A stretch of DNA of 21,635 nt, taken from an uncultured Bacteroides sp. Lineage in GTDB: Bacteria > Bacteroidota > Bacteroidia > Bacteroidales > Bacteroidaceae. Positions 8,300 through 15,565 of the stretch are shown here, piece by piece (the first letter of the stretch is position 1; each line of letters opens with the position of its first letter). Made by a program: the position numbers and the translations under genes. The stretch lies in the NCBI RefSeq assembly GCF_902491285.1, contig NZ_CABUHK010000087.1, positions 1-21,635 of the forward strand. The letters run 5' to 3'. The notes below the pieces were generated by a model. It was not told the origin of the DNA. It did not search any database and saw only the letters and a list, made by a program, of their open reading frames with translations.

Positions 8300-10261
8300 T
8301 TATTTTTTAGTGATTCTTACAGCAAAACCACCACCGGGAGCAAGATGTATGGTCTTTTTAGCCGTGATGTCTTCCTTCACGCGTTTATAATCGGTAGCAT
8401 TACGATGAGCATTACATCCATCAATATACCAGTCGCCCACGTAATCTTCCACATGTAAGAACGACAAATCGATTGTAATGTCGCGCGGTGTCCAATTAGT
8501 AATTCCGCCTATAAACCAGTCATCACCCTTACGCCGTGCAGTGACAATATATTCGCCCAATTCACCATCAAGAACAACGGTCTCATCCCATACGGTGGGA
8601 ATGGCAGCGATATAGTCCGTACATTCCTGTTCACGCTCATAATTTATCGGTGTGTCACATAACATATTGAGAGGAGAATCGAAAATAGCATAAAGCGCAA
8701 GCTGGTGGCAGCGAGTACCCTGACTACCGGCATGTCTTTCGACAGGTACAAAATCTTGATAGGTAGAATTACGCATGGCACCTTGAGTATAATCCATGGG
8801 ACCACCTGCCTGACGGATAAAAGGAATAAGGACATCATACCGCATCTGATCGCGTTCACGCGTGACTGCCCGCATCACTTCCTGTCCCGACACGCCCTCT
8901 GTATTGAGAACGTTGGGCCACTTCCGGTTGATGCCTGCAGGCATGTAAGTACCGTGATAATCAAGTATAAGATGATAGCGTGCTGCTACCTCGGCGGCAT
9001 GATCCAAAAATGCAGTCATTTTCTGATCATTGCGATCGAAAAAGTCAACTTTAAAGCCCTTGACTCCCATTCTTGAATAATGCCGGCACACCTTTTCAAG
9101 ATCTTTTTCAAAGGGCAGATACATAGCCCAAAGAATAATGCCCACCCCCTTGCCTTCGGCATACCTGATAAGTTCGGGCAAGTCGAGTTCCGGAACGACG
9201 CTAAAAAGATCACCACAGTTGGGTACACTCCAACCATCGTCCAATATGACATATTCAATGCCATTTTTCGCAGCAAAATCAATGTAATATTTATATGTAT
9301 TCTGATTTACACCAGCCTCGAAGTCAACACCGGTCAAATCCCATGAGTTCCACCAGTCCCAGGCAGCTTTACCCGGTTTAATCCACGAAATGTCAACAAT
9401 CCGGGAAGGCGATGCAAGAAGATAGGTCAGCTGACTTGCAGCCAGTCCTTTATCATCAGGACTGATAATAGCCATTCGCCAAGGTAATCCACGTGCACCT
9501 GTTATGGCAGCAATATAATCTTCACGCTCGCTCACAACAGATTGCATTCCAAGATAACCTCCAGCATGTTCGCTTTTAGGACAACGGGGATGTACACCTT
9601 TGATCGTTGTACCTTTATCATGGAGAAGATAAAGTCCGGGATAGCCGGCAATATCACTTTCGGTAATCAGCATTTTCACATCACGAGCATCAACAGCTAC
9701 CGGCAGGAAGGCCAAATGAGTGTCTGACAAATGTGATATGGGTAATTCCTGATAGATACTCTCAAACGAATTGTGAAACTGCTTTTCGAAATCACCATCC
9801 CAATAATCGCGCACATAAGGTGTGAAAGTATCGAAATCTTCGGCAAAAGTATATCTGACTGTTTCATCGACGATATTGACAGACTTACGTCCACCATATA
9901 CCCAGTGGTAGGCAATGCCGTCATCATAGGCTCTGAACTCTACAGTCCAGTCCTTATCGACATATAGTGTCATGCCATTATATTTATCAGCAACCGACGT
10001 ATTGCGATAAAACGGCGACGACACCAATGTATCAACACTCTTCAATTTGGGTGAACGTGCCTTGGCAAGAGTCTTACCATTGTCAAGAGTTAACGCGGTT
10101 ACGCCCGTATATATTTTTTTCCCACCATAGCTGACCGTGTATTCCAGTTCATCACTTATGACCACTCGTAGTGCTCCGTCGGGTGATAACAGGACATATT
10201 CACGTGAGAAGCCCGACAGACAGACTGTCAATAAGGCTAATAGAAAACAAGCTTTTTTCAT
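8300..10261 (-). CDS. GH97 retaining alpha-galactosidase / beta-L-arabinopyranosidase type
   Basis: A 653-residue exported glycoside hydrolase with a signal peptide (about 1-19). The N-terminal beta-sandwich covers about 20-295, the TIM barrel about 300-560 (DWWNSWDLTG, YVILDDGWS), and a C-terminal beta domain the rest. In GH97, inverting alpha-glucosidases such as SusB lack a nucleophile on the barrel strand, whereas retaining alpha-galactosidases carry Asp there. This protein has GFKVDFFDRNDQ, giving Asp406, so it belongs with the retaining group. The acid/base lies in NTEGVSGQE, probably Glu461 by spacing to Asp406, with Glu455 the alternative. One characterised Bacteroides GH97 also acts on beta-L-arabinopyranosides, which are sterically like alpha-galactosides, so both activities are possible. 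The gene follows the GH123-like gene by 35 bases. Confidence 0.95.
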   Translation of the reverse strand: MKKACFLLALLTVCLSGFSREYVLLSPDGALRVVISDELEYTVSYGGKKIYTGVTALTLDNGKTLAKARSPKLKSVDTLVSSPFYRNTSVADKYNGMTLYVDKDWTVEFRAYDDGIAYHWVYGGRKSVNIVDETVRYTFAEDFDTFTPYVRDYWDGDFEKQFHNSFESIYQELPISHLSDTHLAFLPVAVDARDVKMLITESDIAGYPGLYLLHDKGTTIKGVHPRCPKSEHAGGYLGMQSVVSEREDYIAAITGARGLPWRMAIISPDDKGLAASQLTYLLASPSRIVDISWIKPGKAAWDWWNSWDLTGVDFEAGVNQNTYKYYIDFAAKNGIEYVILDDGWSVPNCGDLFSVVPELDLPELIRYAEGKGVGIILWAMYLPFEKDLEKVCRHYSRMGVKGFKVDFFDRNDQKMTAFLDHAAEVAARYHLILDYHGTYMPAGINRKWPNVLNTEGVSGQEVMRAVTRERDQMRYDVLIPFIRQAGGPMDYTQGAMRNSTYQDFVPVERHAGSQGTRCHQLALYAIFDSPLNMLCDTPINYEREQECTDYIAAIPTVWDETVVLDGELGEYIVTARRKGDDWFIGGITNWTPRDITIDLSFLHVEDYVGDWYIDGCNAHRNATDYKRVKEDITAKKTIHLAPGGGFAVRITKK

Positions 10262-10296
10262 TGAATAAAGTTACAAATTTGAATGATAAAAATAGA

Positions 10297-12051
10297 TTAT
10301 TCACGAGAAAGAGCCGCAACCCTTTCTGTTAATTCGTTAACGACAGTCGAAGTGGGACACCAAGCCGAAAAAGCACCGCTACGCAAAGGTATAAGCGCCT
10401 CTTCAAGACGCAAAAGCCCGCGAATATCATCAGCAGCCGTCATTTCCTGACGGAGCAAACGTATTTTTTCACTAAGCTGAATTCCTTCGACCAAACGTTC
10501 ATAGCGAACCGATGAACGTCCGTCAGGATAGATGAAGAACGTATCGCCAGAACCGAACTTGAAGAAACGCGTATCAACCATCGGATTATTGTTCCAATTC
10601 TGGAAAGACCAATGTAAATAACCGTCAAACCCCGTCGCCGTGCAATAAACAGGAATATATGCCCCATCTGCCGGCGAATTGCTTGTAAACTGACTTGGCT
10701 CGGGGGTTGTGCAGCAGGTGTACATAAGAGTAACCAGCCCTTTCTGACGACGACGTTCAAGCTCTGAAGCAGAAAAGAAACAACGGTTGCCAAGGGTATA
10801 ATTATACAATTCGTCAACCAACTCCTCATGATACTCTCCCGCAAGCCCCATCTTGAAATCGGGCGTAACCTCACGAAGCACAGCCACCGCATCACGCATC
10901 TGGTCAGCCCCCCGCTCATCCATGAATATAATTGATTTCTCAAACCACCCTTTTGCCTTGAGATGTTTTTCTAACGATTTCAGTGTTGCCATCCACAACT
11001 CCTTGTATTGGGAAGACGACGAGGGTGCATCAAGAAAACGATATTCACTGGAAGCCTTATCAAAATATCGAAATTTCATTTCCCACGGTATCATGGTGAA
11101 ACATTCGATATGTCGGTCTATACCGTTATCGGCCATAAATTCGACATACTTGTCGAAGATGGTATAGTCAAAGCTCCATGAGCCGTCGGGATTGCGCAGT
11201 GTTTCTACCATCGGCTCGAATTTGTCATTGCTCTGCTCGCCCCACGGTTCATAGAACAGCACAGTAGTCACCGTTTTCTGACCGCCCCGTGCCATATACT
11301 CGGCATAAGGTTTGAGCAATTCGATATGCCGGTCACTCCATGGTTTAACACCATAATAGCGAGATATGGCATACGGCTGTTGCCACAAATCAAGATAAAA
11401 TGCATAATCCTTTGGCTTGGGCAGCGTACGGTCGAGCACATCTATGTTAAGTTTGATTTTCTCAACAGGTCTGTCTCCTTTTTCCGACTCAAGCGAAAGC
11501 GTAGCAACATATCTGCCGGGAGTGAGACTGCGCGGAACCTCAACGGTACACCATATAGGACGCACACTTTTGGCAGGGATTGCAACGGATGTACCCGGCA
11601 AGTCAATCATATCAGGCAAAGTGAAAACCGGTGTTTCTTTTGATTGATATGAGCAATCACGGACATCATCAGCCAGCACATAGCGCATAAACATGGCTGA
11701 CGAACCCGGCATAGCTACCTTACGTCCACGGGCATCAATGAAATCCGACAGACTGACACGCATCGGACCGGTTTCTTCACGGCACACGATTAACGCCTCT
11801 ACTCCTAAACGCTCGCCTCGCCATGCTGTGACGGTAGTATCTGCCGACATACAGGTAGGCGGTGTTGCAAATTGGCGGTAATGAAAATCTTTCGACACCC
11901 ACGTCAGTGTGAGAGGCTTACCGCTCAGCTGCCAGCCCGAAACATCAACCTTGGCTGTGTCGACCGGCTCAGTATATGATGGCATAACAGTTGTTCCGTT
12001 GACATTCAATGTAACCGAAAACGCAGCTATTATAAACAGATATTTAATCAT
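10297..12051 (-). CDS. GH123-like / DUF4091 glycoside hydrolase
   Basis: A 584-residue exported protein (signal peptide about 1-20). Residues 30-205 look like a beta-sandwich and 210-520 like a TIM barrel (DYAFYLDLWQQPYAISRYYG, KPYAEYMARGGQKTV), the arrangement of DUF4091 proteins and of GH123 beta-N-acetylgalactosaminidases. The adjacent acidic pair Asp378-Glu379 in SIIFMDERG matches the Asp-Glu pair that GH123 uses for substrate-assisted hydrolysis. Later motifs FDGYLHWSFQNW and GDTFFIYPDG are typical of the family and lie near the predicted substrate pocket. An N-acetylhexosamine substrate would be surprising beside galactanase-like enzymes, so the true substrate is open. The gene is the first after the hairpin at 12104-12147, 102 bases after the previous stop. 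Confidence 0.85.
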   Translation of the reverse strand: MIKYLFIIAAFSVTLNVNGTTVMPSYTEPVDTAKVDVSGWQLSGKPLTLTWVSKDFHYRQFATPPTCMSADTTVTAWRGERLGVEALIVCREETGPMRVSLSDFIDARGRKVAMPGSSAMFMRYVLADDVRDCSYQSKETPVFTLPDMIDLPGTSVAIPAKSVRPIWCTVEVPRSLTPGRYVATLSLESEKGDRPVEKIKLNIDVLDRTLPKPKDYAFYLDLWQQPYAISRYYGVKPWSDRHIELLKPYAEYMARGGQKTVTTVLFYEPWGEQSNDKFEPMVETLRNPDGSWSFDYTIFDKYVEFMADNGIDRHIECFTMIPWEMKFRYFDKASSEYRFLDAPSSSSQYKELWMATLKSLEKHLKAKGWFEKSIIFMDERGADQMRDAVAVLREVTPDFKMGLAGEYHEELVDELYNYTLGNRCFFSASELERRRQKGLVTLMYTCCTTPEPSQFTSNSPADGAYIPVYCTATGFDGYLHWSFQNWNNNPMVDTRFFKFGSGDTFFIYPDGRSSVRYERLVEGIQLSEKIRLLRQEMTAADDIRGLLRLEEALIPLRSGAFSAWCPTSTVVNELTERVAALSRE

Positions 12052-12103
12052 TACTATATTTTTTAGAGAAACAGTATTTATATATACCCTATCGAAAACT
12101 AAA

Positions 12104-12147
12104 GGAAGGCGGCATCAACATTTCGTAATCTCTTGATGCCACCTTCC
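12104..12147 (-). terminator. Strong intra-operon hairpin (terminator, attenuator or mRNA stabiliser)
   Basis: Bases 12104-12118 and 12133-12147 form a 15-bp inverted repeat (GGAAGGTGGCATCAA pairing with TTGATGCCGCCTTCC, one G-U pair on the minus-strand RNA) with a 14-base loop. It begins 7 bases after the GH27-like stop codon. On the minus strand it is followed by TTTAGTTTTC, a moderate T-rich tail. It could end part of the transcripts or protect the upstream mRNA, so that susC-susD-susE-GH27 is made in larger amount than the genes after it. I see no good promoter in the remaining 50 bases before the next gene. Confidence 0.6.
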
Positions 12148-12153
12148 GAATAT

Positions 12154-13617
12154 TTATTTTGCAAGTTTCACAACTTTGCATCCATGAGCAGGCACAACAG
12201 GATGAAGTTCGGAAGCAATGCCTTCGTCAATGTGACGCCATAGATCCCGCACATGATATTCTCCTTCAAAACCAATTTGTGACAAAACAAGATTAAAACT
12301 TTGCGGCTCATCATCACGATTGAAAAAACCTACAATATGGTCACCATTGCTCATAGTACCATACCATATATTACTACCGACACTGTTGACTGTGCAATCC
12401 AAAGGTTGACCGCGAAAACGGTCCTTGTTAAGTGCCAACATCTCTTCATTAGTATAAAAATGCAGATTGTCACCGATAGTCGATGGTTGATCGCTCACAG
12501 CAATAGGTCCGCCGGCAAGCAACTGAATTGAGATGGTAGATTCCTTCTCGGCATCAGTAGCATAGGTGTTAAGGCGCGTAAAATCGCCATCAGGAATAAG
12601 TTTGCTGCGGCTCATGGCACGATGCCAGTATGTAAATCCGTCAAATTGATTTTTACAATGAGGCCAATTATCCCAAACACTACCTTGCCAACAAGACGAT
12701 GTAAAATACCACCCACCAGTATAAGTGTCGTCGACCACTCGCGCCATGTGTCCATAACGACCTTCAAGCTCGGCATCATTATACATATTCGGCATTACCA
12801 ATGATAGAAAGATATTGTATTTTTTTGCAGCCTCAGCACAATAAGCCAAAAACCAAGCATAATTGACACGTCCAAAACCTGGACCGTAGAATATACGGTC
12901 AGTACGTGACCATCCCTCTTCATACAGACTTAAAAAATCCATGCGAATCATGTCCACTCCCAAATCATGATAGTATTTGAAAAAGCCATCAATCCACTCT
13001 TTACCACCAGGATGAGTGATAACCGCCAAAGGTTCGTCCGACGGACCGGGCTTATCGGGTTTAGTAGTTTCTGCATAGTCAGTCTCCGGATTATATCGCA
13101 GTGTACCGACGGGAATATCAGTACCTGGAATCAATATGTTGTCATCACAATGTATCCACATGGGATTGTCGTATATCCCCACACGCAACCCTCTATCATG
13201 AGCCTCCTTTACCAAATCTTTAAAAGCAACCGATGTCTGATGTGTCATATAAGGGGAACCGTCAAGTGCTCTGAAAGAGCCCGAACCATCGGTGCACACC
13301 ATGTCGTAGCCATAAGGCAACAGCTCTTCTTTCACCCAATCAAGCACCTCAATCCATTGGTCGAGCGTGAAGACGCAATCATCATGCTCTTTGCCTGCCC
13401 ATTCCGACATTTTCATAAACTCATAGGTAGACCAATACAACGGCGCCTTATGAGTATGGATATCTCCCACATCCGGCAACCCCGGTGGAAGCGGAGTATA
13501 GCGCGCACGCGTCGGTGGCTTCATGTCATAGTAGTTGTTATCACTGCAACCATATAATGTTGTCAACATTGATATTAGCGTTGAACATGCTATAATATAT
13601 TTATTTATCTTTTTCAT
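12154..13617 (-). CDS. GH27-like (clan GH-D) glycoside hydrolase lipoprotein
   Basis: A 487-residue lipoprotein: LYGC (21-24) is a lipobox, with Cys24 the lipidated residue. Residues about 55-395 form a TIM barrel of the alpha-galactosidase clan. The likely nucleophile is Asp227 in VDMIRMDFLS, and Asp296 or Asp297 in ARVVDDTYTGG is the candidate acid/base. Residues about 400-487 look like the C-terminal beta-sandwich of GH27 enzymes (GDHIVGFFNRDDEP, VRDLWRHIDEG, PAHGCKVV). It is a distant relative, so alpha-galactosidase is only one option; clan members also cleave beta-L-arabinopyranosides and isomaltose units. The gene lies directly after the surface-binding gene (42 bases) and before the hairpin. 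Together with the lipid anchor this suggests an enzyme working with the SusCD complex, perhaps on the cell surface. Confidence 0.85.
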   Translation of the reverse strand: MKKINKYIIACSTLISMLTTLYGCSDNNYYDMKPPTRARYTPLPPGLPDVGDIHTHKAPLYWSTYEFMKMSEWAGKEHDDCVFTLDQWIEVLDWVKEELLPYGYDMVCTDGSGSFRALDGSPYMTHQTSVAFKDLVKEAHDRGLRVGIYDNPMWIHCDDNILIPGTDIPVGTLRYNPETDYAETTKPDKPGPSDEPLAVITHPGGKEWIDGFFKYYHDLGVDMIRMDFLSLYEEGWSRTDRIFYGPGFGRVNYAWFLAYCAEAAKKYNIFLSLVMPNMYNDAELEGRYGHMARVVDDTYTGGWYFTSSCWQGSVWDNWPHCKNQFDGFTYWHRAMSRSKLIPDGDFTRLNTYATDAEKESTISIQLLAGGPIAVSDQPSTIGDNLHFYTNEEMLALNKDRFRGQPLDCTVNSVGSNIWYGTMSNGDHIVGFFNRDDEPQSFNLVLSQIGFEGEYHVRDLWRHIDEGIASELHPVVPAHGCKVVKLAK

Positions 13618-13659
13618 TATCTCGTCCGTATAAAATGTTTATTTCACTATAAATGAGAA

Positions 13660-13872
13660 TCAGTTCCTGCTATCACTTTCCCACACTGCACTGAATGTGC
13701 GTTTGGCAAGGTCAACGGTAAGTGTATAGATTCCCTCGTCATTCACGTTCCAATTGCTGTAACTTCCATAAGGATAATTGAAATTTTGATCAATTATCGG
13801 GTCTTTGCCGATAGGCGATGCATCAACAAGCGGATGAAGAAGATGATCCCAGTCGTTTTCGGACAAGCTAAG
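13660..13872 (-). pseudogene. C-terminal part of the surface glycan-binding protein, cut off by an amber codon
   Basis: This stretch continues the reading frame of the upstream lipoprotein directly after the TAG at 13873-13875. It encodes the rest of its fifth domain (SENDWDHLLHPLVDASPIGK and on to FSAVWESDSRN), ending in a proper stop. It has no ribosome-binding site or ATG of its own. Without the stop codon the protein would have 630 residues. The conserved residues of the domain are intact, so the stop is either recent or a sequencing error. Confidence 0.8.
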
Positions 13873-14691
13873 CTACATCCATCCCCAAGTTAACCATCCG
13901 CGCCAAGTGAAGACACTGCTATTTTCCGAGGAGCGACTCATCGCCGCTTTCGATCCTAACTCTTTTACCGGATCACCTAAAATATACACACCTTCCGTTT
14001 CAATCGGCGGTTCGGCACATTCCACCTCCAGCGCAGCGCTGAACGTACGTTTAGACAAATCGACAGTCAGCGTATAAACGCCTTGAGTCTCTACATTCCA
14101 ATCATTATATTCTCCACTGGGGTAATTGAATTTTTGGTCAGCCACCGGTTCTTTGCCGATAGGCGATTTGTCGACAAGCGGGTGAAGAAGATGATCCCAG
14201 TCGTTTTCTGCCAAGCTGAGTTGCATCCATCCCCAATCTAACCATCCGCGCCAAGTGAAAATGTTTTTATTTTCCAGAGAGCGTATCATTGAAGTTTTAC
14301 TTCCAAGATATTCCACCGGACTTCCGAAGATGTACATGCCTTCCGTTTCAATCTCTTCGGGACGTTCATCGCACTCCTCCTCCAACACAGCGCTAAATGT
14401 GCGTTTAGACAAATCAATGGTTAATGTATAGATACCTTGAGTCTCTACGTTCCAATCATTATATTCTCCATAAGGATAATTGAAGTTCTGGTCAATTATG
14501 GGTTCTTTGCCGACAGGAGATTTGTCGACAAGCGGGTGAAGCAGATGATCCCAATCGTTTTCTGCCAAGCTGAGTTGCATCCATCCCCAACCTAACCATC
14601 CGCGCCAGGTAAATATGTTTTCATTTTCCTCTGAACGTATCATTGAAGCTTTATAGTCAAGATACTTCACCGGATCGCCAAAAATATACAC
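13663..14691 (-). repeat. Three near-identical tandem repeats encoding glycan-binding domains
   Basis: Copies lie at 14338-14691 (354 bases), 13990-14337 (348 bases) and 13663-13989 (shorter at its end). Each encodes a domain of 116-118 residues that starts with (V/M)YI(F/L)G(D/S)PV and contains TWRGWLxWGWM and ENDWDHLLHPLVD. The DNA itself is strongly conserved, for example around gtcgacaagcgggtgaag at 14524 and 14170. Two more distant copies of the domain precede them in the same protein, so the array grew recently at its 3' end. Confidence 0.9.
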
Positions 14692-15552
14692 GCCATCTGC
14701 CTGAATAGGTTTGTTCTCTATCTCATAATTGAATACAGTACTGATAGTCCAATCATGTAAATTGAGAGTAATGGTATAGTTTCCGTTATTAGTCACATTC
14801 CAGTTCGTATCGGGATCACCATTGCGATATACAAACCTACCGTTCTCAATCGGCTCCTTACCGATAGATTCGTTGTCGGAGAAAGGACGTATCATAGGGG
14901 CTTCCCAATTGGTAGTCGAAATAGCAAACCGCAACGATCCGGTATAAAGATCGCCTGTCCAGCTGAAAACGTAAGAATCGTTATCCGAACGTTCCATAGG
15001 TTCAGCACCCGACAAATTCCATTCGGTCGGACTTGCCGTTCCCAACAGGTACACATTAGAAGTCTCGATAGGCGTCACCTCCGAGCCTATCTCACCCTCA
15101 TACACGCTGCTATAAGTGCGTGCTCGCAGATTGAAACGGAGCGTATAAATGCCAGGTTTGACCACCAGCCATTTTTCATCATCACCACCCTGACGAGCCG
15201 GCTGGAAGGGTTTGTCGACAATCGGTGTTTCACCAATCTCTTCTAAAAATGTCATGGAGTGAAACATGGGCTGTTCCCAAGTTCCGGTTTTCACACAAAG
15301 TTTAAATTCTCCTTCAATAAGAGGACCGGCATATATCCAGATATAGGGATCGTCGTCTGACTTTGTCAGCGGTGTAGGGTGCTCAATATCCCAGTTGTCG
15401 GGACTGGCAGATCCTACCATATACAGTTTTTGAAGTTTTGTAGGAATGTCATTACCCAAATTGACAAGTTCTTTTTCATCGTGGCAACCGACGGTGCAGC
15501 ACAGACACACCAGTAAGAATGCCGTAAGTATGTTATTGAGTTTTATTTTCAT
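13873..15552 (-). CDS. SusE/SusF-like surface glycan-binding lipoprotein, truncated by in-frame stop
   Basis: A lipoprotein (TVGC, Cys23) expected on the outer face of the outer membrane, where it would bind the glycan for the SusCD complex. It consists of tandem beta-domains related to the SusE/SusF type, starting at about residues 43, 167, 288, 406 and 522. Each keeps a Trp-rich strand (TWRGWLxWGWM in the last three) and a (N/D)W motif, likely sugar-stacking residues. The first two domains are diverged and the last three nearly identical. The frame stops after 559 residues at TAG 13873-13875; the third and fourth domains have CAA (Gln) there. I chose the ATG at 15550-15552, 13 bases after the SusD stop, because it gives a correct lipoprotein signal; the longer frame starting at 15606 overlaps susD. 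The truncated product would keep four full domains and could still work. Confidence 0.88.
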   Translation of the reverse strand: MKIKLNNILTAFLLVCLCCTVGCHDEKELVNLGNDIPTKLQKLYMVGSASPDNWDIEHPTPLTKSDDDPYIWIYAGPLIEGEFKLCVKTGTWEQPMFHSMTFLEEIGETPIVDKPFQPARQGGDDEKWLVVKPGIYTLRFNLRARTYSSVYEGEIGSEVTPIETSNVYLLGTASPTEWNLSGAEPMERSDNDSYVFSWTGDLYTGSLRFAISTTNWEAPMIRPFSDNESIGKEPIENGRFVYRNGDPDTNWNVTNNGNYTITLNLHDWTISTVFNYEIENKPIQADGVYIFGDPVKYLDYKASMIRSEENENIFTWRGWLGWGWMQLSLAENDWDHLLHPLVDKSPVGKEPIIDQNFNYPYGEYNDWNVETQGIYTLTIDLSKRTFSAVLEEECDERPEEIETEGMYIFGSPVEYLGSKTSMIRSLENKNIFTWRGWLDWGWMQLSLAENDWDHLLHPLVDKSPIGKEPVADQKFNYPSGEYNDWNVETQGVYTLTVDLSKRTFSAALEVECAEPPIETEGVYILGDPVKELGSKAAMSRSSENSSVFTWRGWLTWGWM

Positions 15553-15565
15553 ATTCTGAACGATT

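Noticed and set aside
13660..13866. Short open frame as an independent small gene
   Set aside because: It starts with TTG inside a repeat domain and continues exactly the frame of the upstream lipoprotein after one TAG codon, so it is the cut-off end of that protein.
13663..14691. CRISPR array
   Set aside because: The repeats are about 350 bases long, coding and contiguous, without spacers.
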